Shown here: piece after piece, positions 1-6,867 of the stretch | Position numbering within the stretch: position 1 is the stretch's first letter | Layout: each line of letters starts with the position of its first letter | Assembly (NCBI GenBank): GCA_945898725.1 | Contig: CAMDIK010000010.1 | Location: forward strand, 1 to 36,192 | Source of the DNA: Rickettsia typhi | GTDB taxonomy: Bacteria; Pseudomonadota; Alphaproteobacteria; Rickettsiales; Deianiraeaceae | DNA: 36,192 nt | Direction: 5' to 3' | Notes under the pieces: generated by a model | What the model saw: the letters and a program-made list of their open reading frames with translations, nothing else | Database searches by the model: none | Told to the model about the DNA's origin: nothing | Position numbers and translations under genes: made by a program

Positions 1-1
1 T

Positions 2-256
2 GACATAGGCGGGAAAAGCGGCACGGCGATAAAGATAAAATCAACAGGCGGATACGACAAAACGAAGAATCTTGTGTCATTTTTCTCTGCATTTCCAATG
101 AATAACCCGAAATATGCAATGATTATAAGCCTGGACGAGCCCGAATGGAAGGACGAAAACAGGCTTTCCCTTACCGGTGGCGGGGTTTTTGGCGCTACCG
201 CCCGGGAAATTATTCACTCTAGCGCATTTTTCCTTGGTGTGGAAAAAGTGCAGTGA
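2..256 (+). CDS. ftsI: FtsI-type penicillin-binding protein, C-terminal end (5' cut by window edge)
   Basis: Only the last 84 codons are present; the frame is open from base 2. The fragment starts in the transpeptidase domain with GGKSGTA, the third active-site motif (KTG/KSG box) of penicillin-binding proteins. It continues with FFSAFPMNNPKYAMII and then LDEP, a pattern seen in the septal peptidoglycan transpeptidase FtsI/PBP3 rather than in PBP2. FtsI cross-links septal peptidoglycan on the periplasmic side of the inner membrane. The stop at 254-256 is followed about 60 bases later by an AT-rich hairpin terminator, so this gene probably ends its transcription unit. The N-terminal anchor and the SxxK motif lie outside the window, so the choice of FtsI over another class B PBP is inference. 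Confidence 0.8.
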   Translation, partial: DIGGKSGTAIKIKSTGGYDKTKNLVSFFSAFPMNNPKYAMIISLDEPEWKDENRLSLTGGGVFGATAREIIHSSAFFLGVEKVQ

Positions 257-265
257 AGGGGGTGA

Positions 266-305
266 AATGTTATATAATAATATATAATGTTATATAATAA
301 TATAT
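266..305. repeat. Two perfect 20-bp tandem copies, AT-rich
   Basis: The 20-base unit starting AATGTTATATAATAAT occurs at 266-285 and again, without a mismatch, at 286-305. It begins ten bases after the ftsI stop and is followed by a diverged partial copy leading into the terminator hairpin. It looks like a recent slippage duplication; no function is visible. Confidence 0.85.
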
Positions 306-313
306 AATTATAT

Positions 314-338
314 AACATATAAAAATATGTTTTTTTTC
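314..338 (+). terminator. Rho-independent terminator after ftsI
   Basis: A perfect 7-bp stem AACATAT/ATATGTT (314-320 and 325-331) with an AAAA loop runs straight into eight T residues (331-338). The stem contains few G-C pairs, but the geometry (stem, tetraloop, T-run) is that of an intrinsic terminator. It sits 58 bases after the ftsI stop and on the same strand. Confidence 0.55.
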
Positions 339-413
339 TTGACTACTAAAAAACATATATCATTATAAATTAGTTTTTAGTTAGATTAATGTCAAATTAT
401 CCAAAAAATAGTT

Positions 414-437
414 TATAAAAAAGCGTATAAAAAAGCG
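414..437. repeat. 12-bp tandem repeat, two copies
   Basis: TATAAAAAAGCG is present at 414-425 and 426-437, followed by TATATT. It lies in the gene-free stretch between ftsI and aatA, just beyond the predicted 3' end of the minus-strand small RNA candidate. No function is apparent. Confidence 0.8.
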
Positions 438-445
438 TATATTTA

Positions 446-566
446 ATTAAAATTTCAAAGATTGCTTTTGCAATTTGGCCTTGATTTGTAGATCAAAGCC
501 AAATAAGCTTTCCTGTATGGTAGGATATACCCACCCTTAAAAAGAGCAGTTTCGGTTCTTACGCCA
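446..566 (-). ncRNA. Candidate small structured RNA in the ftsI-aatA gap
   Basis: On the minus strand a good promoter (TTGACA at 600-595, 17-base spacer, GATAGT at 577-572) predicts a start near 566. The following ~120 bases have no ORF but several hairpins. GGTGGG/CCTACC closes a 5-base loop near 520-536. A long stem TTGGC..TTGAT/ATCAA..GCCAA spans about 477-504. The last is ATTGC-AAAA-GCAAT near 461-474, followed by a modest T-rich stretch. The stretch is richer in G+C than its surroundings, as structured RNAs in AT-rich genomes usually are. It does not match tmRNA, 4.5S or RNase P signatures that I can recognise; a short or diverged 6S-like RNA is possible but unsupported. Confidence 0.35.
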
Positions 567-571
567 CAAGT

Positions 572-600
572 ACTATCATAAATTACATTTTAAATGTCAA
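572..600 (-). promoter_or_regulatory. Sigma-70 type promoter for the small RNA candidate
   Basis: Minus-strand TTGACA (600-595) and GATAGT (577-572) are separated by 17 bases. The -35 is a perfect match and the -10 matches four of six positions. No minus-strand gene follows, so an RNA product is the simplest reading. Confidence 0.45.
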
Positions 601-773
601 TACTAAATATATGTTTTTTTTATATATTTATCGATCTTTTGCTTCCAGCTAAATATACCCCCTTACATTACCCCTCAAGCATTTTGCAACCTATCAAGAG
701 GCATTTTTTTATTTTTTTCCCTTGCAAAATATAATCCAGGCTATAACAAATTGTGCAGAATTTTGAATAAAAA

Positions 774-1979
774 ATGCTCTCAAATCTAATGCAAAAAATC
801 AAACCGTCACCAACAATTGCTATGTCTTCCAAGGCAAAAGCCCTTAAGGCAAGTGGGGTGGATGTTATAGATTTCACCGTTGGTGAGCCAGATTTTGCAA
901 CCCCAGATCATATCATAAATGCAGCAAATGAGGCAATGCGCCTGGGAAAAACGAAATATACCCTTGTTGATGGAACTGTTGAGTTAAAGCAGGCGATTTT
1001 GCGCAAATTTCAACGGGAAAATAACCTGCCATACGCAATTTCTGAAATTAGCGTGGGCACAGGTGCAAAGCAGGTGATTTTTAATGCAATTGCCGCAACG
1101 GTTAATGCCGGCGATGAGGTGATAATTCCTACTCCTTCTTGGGTTTCTTATGTTGATATTGTTGCAATGTTCGGGGGAAAGCCGGTTTTAGTTGCAACAA
1201 ATCTTGAGGAAAATTTTAAATTATCTGCGGAAAAGCTTGAAAAATCTATCACTAAACAAACCAAATGGATTATTCTAAATTCACCCTCAAACCCCACCGG
1301 CGCTGTTTATTCTCACCGGGAATTAGCTGAAATTGCTAAGGTTTTGCATAAATTTCCACATGTAAATCTTATGAGCGATGATATTTATGAGCATATTATT
1401 TTTGATGGCGAAAGGTACGTAAATATTCTAAATATTGACCCATCTTTAGCAAATAGAGTGATGATTGTTAACGGGGTTTCGAAATCTTATTCCATGACGG
1501 GCTTTAGAATTGGTTATGGGGCTATGAAAAATACGCAAATTATCGACGCAATGCGCACAATTCAGTCTCAATCAACTTCAAATCCGAATTCCATTGCCCA
1601 GTATGCCGCAACCATTGCCCTGGATGACGCAAAAAGCATGGAATTTATTGGAAATATGAAGGCAGAAATGCAAAAAAGGCGCGATGCAGTGTGCGAAAGT
1701 TTTTCCCAGGTTGAGGGTTTGAAATTAATGGTGCCAAAGGGTGCATTTTACGTCTTTTCCTCAATTGAAAGCCTAATTGGAAAAAAAGATGAAAAGGGCA
1801 GGGTTATTAGTAGCGGAGATGACTTTTGCATGAATTTGTTGGAAAATTTCAATGTTGCAACCGTGTCAGGCGAGGCATTTGGCACGAAAAATCACTTCAG
1901 ACTTTCGTTTTCAACGGATATTCAAACCATTTCACGCGGGCTTTTGGAAATTACAAAATTTGTTCAGTCCCTGCGTTAA
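774..1979 (+). CDS. aatA: Aspartate aminotransferase (class I PLP aminotransferase)
   Basis: The product is 401 residues, full length for the family. It transfers the amino group between aspartate and 2-oxoglutarate in the cytoplasm, using pyridoxal phosphate. The class I fold is clear: GEPDF at 37-41, NPTGA at 173-177, the SDDIYEH cofactor-binding segment at 201-207, the Schiff-base lysine in SKSYSMTG (Lys237), and a C-terminal FRLSFS whose arginine (Arg376) would bind the substrate alpha-carboxylate. The start MLSNLMQKIKPSPT matches the family's usual N-terminus (x-KPSPT), so the ATG at 774 is kept. TATAAT at 730-735 is a possible -10 with no good -35, and no Shine-Dalgarno is evident. The 3' end overlaps the convergent virB8-like gene by four bases. 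Confidence 0.93.
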   Translation: MLSNLMQKIKPSPTIAMSSKAKALKASGVDVIDFTVGEPDFATPDHIINAANEAMRLGKTKYTLVDGTVELKQAILRKFQRENNLPYAISEISVGTGAKQVIFNAIAATVNAGDEVIIPTPSWVSYVDIVAMFGGKPVLVATNLEENFKLSAEKLEKSITKQTKWIILNSPSNPTGAVYSHRELAEIAKVLHKFPHVNLMSDDIYEHIIFDGERYVNILNIDPSLANRVMIVNGVSKSYSMTGFRIGYGAMKNTQIIDAMRTIQSQSTSNPNSIAQYAATIALDDAKSMEFIGNMKAEMQKRRDAVCESFSQVEGLKLMVPKGAFYVFSSIESLIGKKDEKGRVISSGDDFCMNLLENFNVATVSGEAFGTKNHFRLSFSTDIQTISRGLLEITKFVQSLR

Positions 1980-2821
1980 TTTCCCAGTTTTGAAACCTTA
2001 TATTTTGTGATTTTAAATTCAATATTTGGGTTGAAAATATTTTCCGTTCCGGTTAAATAAGCCTTAATATTTTTTGCGCCCTCTCTGCCTTTTTTTGCAA
2101 TTGAGGCTGGCTTGGCCGCGGGCAAGGCTTCGTCAGGTTCATCATCTGTGTTTCTTTTTGCGGGAATTTTTATATCAAATGCTACTATAGCTATATAGCG
2201 CGTGTCAATTCCACTTTTTTCAATTGTAAATTTTACAGTGGCAGATTTTGCCATTCTTCCAGGGTAAACCATGTCAAGTAGTGACTCCTTAAATGTTGAA
2301 CTTCTATCAAATTCAACGGAATTTATCTTAATTTTTTGCTTTACATTGTTGCGAAATAGTGCCATAAAACCTTGGTCTGTTTGCTGTATTGCACTAAATT
2401 CCTTAAATACGTTTCTGGAAGAAATATTCTCCACTTTTTGCAATTTTGCCTCTATATATCCAAGCGCGCGAAGCCCAGGATTGATATATTCCTCGCGATA
2501 TTCTACGTAATTTGATATTAATACTTTTGCAATTGAAAGCGTTGGGTGGGTGTATTTGCTAGATATATTCTTAATCACAATTGAGGCATCATCTGCCTTG
2601 TCCGTTTTAACAACCATGCGTACTTTTGCGCTGTCAGGATATAGATTTTTCATCAATAGCCCCAGGCAACCCATTGCAATTATTATCGCAAGGCATATTA
2701 GAATGTAAATATTTCGCGTAACCGGTGCTGAAAGGTATGAAACTTTGTACCAAGACATTGCCGTGTTGAAATATTGCCCGGACTCGTATAATATTTTACT
2801 TACATCAGAATTTTGCCCCAT
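1976..2821 (-). CDS. virB8: VirB8-like T4SS inner-membrane protein
   Basis: The protein is 281 residues from the ATG at 2821; an upstream TTG at 2830 is also in frame. The short cytoplasmic N-terminus includes a YFNTAMSWYK-like segment. One membrane helix follows at about 38-60 (a run of Ile, Leu and Ala), then a periplasmic domain. The periplasmic domain ends with a FNPNIEFKITKYKVS segment, resembling the NPxGF-x-V-x-x-Y-x-V end of VirB8 domains. VirB8 is a bitopic assembly factor of type IV secretion systems, bridging inner-membrane and outer-core parts. Rickettsiales commonly carry extra virB8 copies away from the main vir cluster, and this isolated gene fits that pattern. A basic, Pro/Ala-rich insertion (about 227-250, with DDEPDEAL and KKGREG) is unusual. 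Confidence 0.65.
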   Translation of the reverse strand: MGQNSDVSKILYESGQYFNTAMSWYKVSYLSAPVTRNIYILICLAIIIAMGCLGLLMKNLYPDSAKVRMVVKTDKADDASIVIKNISSKYTHPTLSIAKVLISNYVEYREEYINPGLRALGYIEAKLQKVENISSRNVFKEFSAIQQTDQGFMALFRNNVKQKIKINSVEFDRSSTFKESLLDMVYPGRMAKSATVKFTIEKSGIDTRYIAIVAFDIKIPAKRNTDDEPDEALPAAKPASIAKKGREGAKNIKAYLTGTENIFNPNIEFKITKYKVSKLGN

Positions 2822-2832
2822 TTTTGTCAAAT

Positions 2833-2846
2833 AAGTCTATAGACTT
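2833..2846. promoter_or_regulatory. Perfect 14-bp palindrome upstream of the virB8-like gene
   Basis: AAGTCTATAGACTT is a perfect inverted repeat placed 12 bases before the virB8-like ATG. A further AAGTCTA half-site lies at 2870-2876, at the end of the upstream tenA-like gene. This is compatible with an operator for a dimeric regulator; the regulator is unknown. Confidence 0.35.
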
Positions 2847-2866
2847 TATAGTGATATTGATATAAA

Positions 2867-3538
2867 TTAAAGTCTAGTAAAATTTTTTACCTCTAATTCC
2901 TCTATAAAGCACTCTTCAAATTTTAAGATTTTCTCAAAACATTCTACCATTTTTTCAGGGCTATTTGTGTCGTTGTATAGTGCATCAATGTGGTTATCCA
3001 TATTTTGAATATATTCAAAATAAGCTTTTGAAATACTTCTTCCTGTAATATGCGAATAAATACTTGCATTGTTATAGTGTTTTTTATTTTCTATTCCAAT
3101 TTTGTAGAAAATAAATGATGAAGTATATAGTAAAGTCATGATTAAATTATAGTCCATGCCTTCACAGTCCTTATCAATTTCTGCCAAAATATTTATCAAA
3201 CTCTCACTTACATCTTCATAATCCATTAGGGCGTCAGAAAAGTTATCTATCATCTCATCCCTTATTTCAATTATTCTTTGCACATGTCGCAGTAGTACGT
3301 TCATATATACATAATCCACGTTTTCTACGCTATGTAGCACAAGTTTTAACATCATTTTCGCCTTGTGATTTAAGAAATAAATCTCATTTACAAGAAATTT
3401 CTTAAGTATTTTTAATGGCATTGTGCCATCAAATAAAGATCTATAGGTTTCCGACTGTATTACACGATCTGCTCTATCTTGATATTTTTTGTAACAGGTG
3501 CTGAAAAAACTGCACCCTAAAGAATCTGTATAATTCAT
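2867..3538 (-). CDS. TenA/THI-4 (haem-oxygenase fold) family protein, active-site residues altered
   Basis: The 223-residue, all-helical protein follows the TenA pattern. A segment SLFDGTMPLKILKKFLVNEIYFL (34-56) corresponds to the family's 'DGTLP..F..YL.QDY.YL'. LLYTSSFIFYKIGIE (136-150) matches 'LLPCFWxYxEIG', and FEECF near 207-211 matches the C-terminal E-x-x-FW. TenA proteins are thiaminase II enzymes; relatives include PqqC and the pABA-forming CADD. Here the usual catalytic Cys is Ser, the QD pair is NE, and one Tyr is Phe, so classical thiaminase activity is doubtful. The gene is divergent from the outer-membrane protein gene and lies just upstream of the virB8-like gene on the same strand. 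Fold assignment is fairly secure; function is unknown. Confidence 0.55.
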   Translation of the reverse strand: MNYTDSLGCSFFSTCYKKYQDRADRVIQSETYRSLFDGTMPLKILKKFLVNEIYFLNHKAKMMLKLVLHSVENVDYVYMNVLLRHVQRIIEIRDEMIDNFSDALMDYEDVSESLINILAEIDKDCEGMDYNLIMTLLYTSSFIFYKIGIENKKHYNNASIYSHITGRSISKAYFEYIQNMDNHIDALYNDTNSPEKMVECFEKILKFEECFIEELEVKNFTRL

Positions 3539-3582
3539 AAAAAAAACTGGAATTTTAATTTAACTGGTTCACACTAACTTGT

Positions 3583-4371
3583 ATGAGTATATTTTGTATA
3601 ATTTTGCAATCAAGAAAAATCTTTACATTATTATTATTTTTCTTATTCTTGACCACAAATGGCGCTAAAGCTGCTATAGGCGGGGCTTATGTTGGGCTTG
3701 GTGGAATGGTTGGAGCTGCTGATGTTAGTCGTCAAGTAAAAGGTACTAGCTATGGTTCATCGCAGTATGATTATGATGATGTAATAGGTTTTAAGAATGA
3801 CAGCAACATTTCTGCATCACTTTCCATTGGTTATTTAAAAAATTTTATCAGCAATAATAACTCTCCAGTGTCATTCGTTCTTGGTCCAGATTTTACATAT
3901 TACCTACCTAAGTATACATTTGCAACTAAAACAGGATTAGTACTTGATGGTGCTTATGTGAATAATACTTCTGGATCTGATATTTCCTTGACTTTGAAGG
4001 AAATCGCTCTTTACAATGCCAAAGAATTGGTAATGAAAGCAGGTATGTCTATGTTTAACAACGCTACAGTATATATTCTTGGTGGTGTTGCTAGTGCTTC
4101 ATTTTATACCAAGCAAGACACCTCTAGCGGAATAGAGTATAAATTCTCTAGCTCGATTCCTGGTACAGTTCTTGGCTCAGGTTTGGCCATGGATGCATCT
4201 TGGGGTATGGTTGGGGTGGAATATCGGATGACTTCTTATAACGATGATTATGTTTCAGCTATTCCAGTCTATGTAGATGGTTCACCAAATGGTCAGTTTT
4301 CCTATAGCAATAACACGCTTACTTTCAACGTAAGCACTGTAAGATTTTACACCCATATTAATTTATTTTAA
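3583..4371 (+). CDS. Msp4/P44-like outer-membrane beta-barrel surface protein
   Basis: The product has 262 residues. The N-terminal 30 form a signal peptide: a basic QSRK stretch, a Leu/Phe core and an NGAKA-A cleavage region. The mature start GGAYVGLGGMVGAADV and the alternating hydrophobic, Gly- and Tyr-rich strands are typical of the rickettsial surface-antigen barrel family (Msp2/Msp4/P44/P28). It ends in FYTHINLF, with the terminal Phe recognised by the BAM machinery. The barrel probably sits in the outer membrane as an adhesin or porin. It is divergent from the tenA-like gene (44-base gap) and only six bases upstream of pyrH, so the two may be co-transcribed. The exact subfamily is inferred from general pattern. 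Confidence 0.7.
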   Translation: MSIFCIILQSRKIFTLLLFFLFLTTNGAKAAIGGAYVGLGGMVGAADVSRQVKGTSYGSSQYDYDDVIGFKNDSNISASLSIGYLKNFISNNNSPVSFVLGPDFTYYLPKYTFATKTGLVLDGAYVNNTSGSDISLTLKEIALYNAKELVMKAGMSMFNNATVYILGGVASASFYTKQDTSSGIEYKFSSSIPGTVLGSGLAMDASWGMVGVEYRMTSYNDDYVSAIPVYVDGSPNGQFSYSNNTLTFNVSTVRFYTHINLF

Positions 4372-4377
4372 AAAATT

Positions 4378-5091
4378 ATGATAAACGCAAAAAGAATATT
4401 GTATAAAATTTCAGGCGAAGTTTTGATGGGTGAAAAGGAATATGGGCAAGACCCGGCAGTTATAGCAAAAGTTGCCCATGATGTTAAATTAGTTCACAGC
4501 CTTGGTAAGCAAGTTTGCATAGTTGTGGGCGGAGGGAATATCTTTCGCGGAATTAAATCAGATAACGCAGGAATTGACAGAGTTACCGGCGACTATATAG
4601 GAATGCTTGCAACCATTATGAATGCTTTGGCTCTGCAAAGCGCTTTAGAAAATCTTGGGCTTGACACGCGCGTTATGTCTGCTGTGCAAATATCTTCAAT
4701 GTGCGAAGTTTATATCAGGCGCAAGGCTATGAGGCATCTTGCAAAAGATAGAATTGTTATTTTCGCCGCGGGCACGGGAAATCCATTTTTTACAACGGAC
4801 ACAGGCGGTGTTTTGCGCGCTATAGAAATGGGCTGTGATGCATTTTTTAAAGGCACAAGTGTTGACGGAGTTTATTCCGCAGACCCAAAGAAAGACAAAA
4901 ATGCAAAAAGATACCAAGATATTAACTATGATACCGTGATTGCAAATAACCTGAAAGTTATGGATATTTCAGGCGTTTCTCTGGCGAAAGATAATAATTT
5001 GCCACTTTATATTTTCTCAATTAAAAACGGCGAAACACCGCTAACCGAAATGCTGGCGGGGAATATTCCATATAGTAAAATATCTGGCTAA
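4378..5091 (+). CDS. pyrH: UMP kinase
   Basis: The 237-residue protein belongs to the amino-acid-kinase fold and phosphorylates UMP to UDP with ATP in the cytoplasm. Visible signatures are LYKISGE (8-14), GGGNIFRG (51-58), and the TSVDGVYSADPKKDKNA segment that forms part of the nucleotide site. Its length equals that of bacterial PyrH. The stop overlaps the start of the next gene (TAATG), which suggests translational coupling to the DNA glycosylase-like gene. In many alphaproteobacteria pyrH is followed by frr; that gene is not here. Confidence 0.95.
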   Translation: MINAKRILYKISGEVLMGEKEYGQDPAVIAKVAHDVKLVHSLGKQVCIVVGGGNIFRGIKSDNAGIDRVTGDYIGMLATIMNALALQSALENLGLDTRVMSAVQISSMCEVYIRRKAMRHLAKDRIVIFAAGTGNPFFTTDTGGVLRAIEMGCDAFFKGTSVDGVYSADPKKDKNAKRYQDINYDTVIANNLKVMDISGVSLAKDNNLPLYIFSIKNGETPLTEMLAGNIPYSKISG

Positions 5092-5753
5092 TGCACTGCG
5101 ACTTGATTGCCGAAAAATTATTTAGAAAATACTACAGTTTCACCGGTGAAAAAGTTACTGCTCAAGATGTTAAAAATTGCCGAAATCATCGCTTTGCCGG
5201 CGATAATTACTGGAAAATTTGGAAGGAATATGGTGAGTTTTTCGGCTTTATTGAGGGATTTTTTCACGTTATGGACGGCACGAATCAGCTTTATAAAATA
5301 CCTGAAAAAGAGCGTCAAATCTTCCAATCATCAGGAAATTTGCTGAAAAATTTCCAAAATTGCGCGCAATTACTGGAATATTTCCTGGAAAATGGCATAA
5401 AACGCCTTGCAAGCATTCATGCAAATAGAATTTTTCTTGCCTCTAGTAGAATTGAAAATGATTTTCACGGTTGCGTGCCGAAAGATTTTGAAACCCTGCT
5501 AACTTTTGACGGCTATGGCAGGAAAATAGCCAATATGGTTATGAATTTTGTCTTTGATATTCCAAGAATTGCAATAGATGTAAGGGTTTTTCGCTCTGCG
5601 GTGAATCTTGAATTAGTGCCTGCAAGCTTCGCAGATATGGGAAAATTTCCGAAATATCGCCTGCTTGCAGAGGAAATATTGCACCAAAAATTCGCTAAAT
5701 CCATCTTTCTTATTGAGATGGATTATTTGCTATTTAGCCACGGCGAGGGCTAA
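5091..5753 (+). CDS. Endonuclease III-like HhH-GPD DNA glycosylase lacking the FeS cluster
   Basis: The 220-residue protein carries the helix-hairpin-helix/GPD core: LLTFDGYGRKIANMV (136-150) matches LPGVGRKTANVV, with the catalytic lysine at Lys145. IAIDVRVFR (160-168) matches VDTHVxR, with the catalytic aspartate at Asp163. This argues for base excision of oxidised pyrimidines or a related lesion. The C-terminus stops at LLFSHGEG, where standard EndoIII continues into the four-cysteine 4Fe-4S loop, so the cluster is absent. The N-terminal half has diverged from Nth, and a second, intact nth gene may exist elsewhere. It is coupled to pyrH by a one-base overlap. Confidence 0.65.
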   Translation: MHCDLIAEKLFRKYYSFTGEKVTAQDVKNCRNHRFAGDNYWKIWKEYGEFFGFIEGFFHVMDGTNQLYKIPEKERQIFQSSGNLLKNFQNCAQLLEYFLENGIKRLASIHANRIFLASSRIENDFHGCVPKDFETLLTFDGYGRKIANMVMNFVFDIPRIAIDVRVFRSAVNLELVPASFADMGKFPKYRLLAEEILHQKFAKSIFLIEMDYLLFSHGEG

Positions 5754-5884
5754 AATTTACTATTCATATTAGACATAGAAATGCTAAATAATGGGCCAAT
5801 ATATTTGTTCCAAATGTTAAATTTGTTGTTTACATACATAACAATCAGCGCAATTGCCGTCCATTTTAATATAAATCTAATCAT
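5750..5884 (-). CDS. Small membrane protein, 44 residues
   Basis: A short minus-strand frame starts at the ATG at 5884 and ends at 5750, overlapping the last bases of the convergent glycosylase gene. The N-terminus MIRFILKWTAIALIVMYV is a single basic-flanked membrane helix; the rest (NNKFNIWNKYIGPLF..) is polar/aromatic. It has its own promoter-like element ending 22 bases upstream, including a perfect TATAAT. It lies just downstream of pheS-rluC on the same strand. I do not recognise a family. The combination of a plausible helix and a well-placed promoter is the only support. Confidence 0.4.
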   Translation of the reverse strand: MIRFILKWTAIALIVMYVNNKFNIWNKYIGPLFSISMSNMNSKF

Positions 5885-5906
5885 ACCTTTACAATATACC
5901 GTAAAT

Positions 5907-5935
5907 ATTATACCATAATTTTAAGGTAAATGCAA
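5907..5935 (-). promoter_or_regulatory. Promoter for the 44-residue membrane ORF
   Basis: On the minus strand TTGCAT (5935-5930) and a perfect TATAAT (5912-5907) are 17 bases apart. The predicted start near 5900 would leave a ~16-base leader before the ATG at 5884. The -35 matches only three of six positions. Confidence 0.4.
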
Positions 5936-5958
5936 GAGAAAAATAATTTCCCCAACAA

Positions 5959-6867
5959 CTATTCTTCGCAGGTTAAATTGCAAGATTGCATAATCTTTGT
6001 AAAATGCTCGGGAAGTTTAGGAATTTCAAACGAACCAAAGCCGGGAATTGTGATTTTCCGCGCTATAAGCTGCAATTTCTCGCCTTTTATAGACTTATTG
6101 TTATACTTTTCATCTCCCATGATTGGCGTGCCAAGCTCTCTTGCGTGAATGCGAATTTGGTGCATTCTTCCGGTTTTTGGAAGGAATAAAACCAGGCTTT
6201 TTATCTCTTGCGCATTAGAAGATAGCACTTTGTAATCTGAAATTCCAAGATCCCCATTGTCATCTAGTACCGCTTTTGAGCCATTGTGATCTTTTAAGTA
6301 AATTGTGCTTGTTCTGGTTGTAATTTGCCCCGAAGAATCTCTGGGAACCCCATCTAAAATTGCAAGATACTCCTTTTCCACTTTGCAATCTCGAAAGCTT
6401 TCCGCCAGGCTTGCCGCGGTTTTTTTATTTCTTGCAAAAAGCATTACCCCGCTGGTATTTTTATCCACTCGGTGCACAATTCTGATTTCCGTGCCAAAAA
6501 TTTCCTGTAAAATATCAATAATGCAAACATCCACACCATCTCCACCCTGTACGCAAATTCCATACGGCTTGTTCAGCACTAAAATATTTTCATCTTGATG
6601 GATAACAGCTTTTTTGATTTTCTCAAGATAAAAAGCGGAAATTTCCCTTTCAGGCTTGGACGGTGTATTTACTACAAACTTTTCGTAAATGCTGATTTTA
6701 TCGCCATTTTTAAGCTTTTCGCCCTCTTTTGTCTTTGCATTATTCAGCAAAATATCCTTATTGCGAATTGCTTTGCATATTAACCCTTGGTGAAAATAGA
6801 ATTTTTCTCGTAAAAACCTGTCCAGTCTGCAATTTTCGTAATCTGGCTCAACAATAAACTCTTTCAT
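5959..6867 (-). CDS. rluC: RluC/RluD-family 23S rRNA pseudouridine synthase
   Basis: The 302-residue protein isomerises specific uridines in large-subunit rRNA. An S4-type RNA-binding domain occupies about 1-60 (CRLDRFLREKF, then NKDILLNN and KLKNGDKI). The RluA-family catalytic domain has VHRVDKNTSGVMLFAR at 131-146, with the nucleophile Asp135, and a TGRMHQIRIHARELG segment near the C-terminus. Its start ATG overlaps the pheS stop (TAATG), so it is translated from the pheS transcript. The RluC or RluD subtype cannot be settled by eye; the S4 domain plus this length favour RluC. Confidence 0.85.
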   Translation of the reverse strand: MKEFIVEPDYENCRLDRFLREKFYFHQGLICKAIRNKDILLNNAKTKEGEKLKNGDKISIYEKFVVNTPSKPEREISAFYLEKIKKAVIHQDENILVLNKPYGICVQGGDGVDVCIIDILQEIFGTEIRIVHRVDKNTSGVMLFARNKKTAASLAESFRDCKVEKEYLAILDGVPRDSSGQITTRTSTIYLKDHNGSKAVLDDNGDLGISDYKVLSSNAQEIKSLVLFLPKTGRMHQIRIHARELGTPIMGDEKYNNKSIKGEKLQLIARKITIPGFGSFEIPKLPEHFTKIMQSCNLTCEE

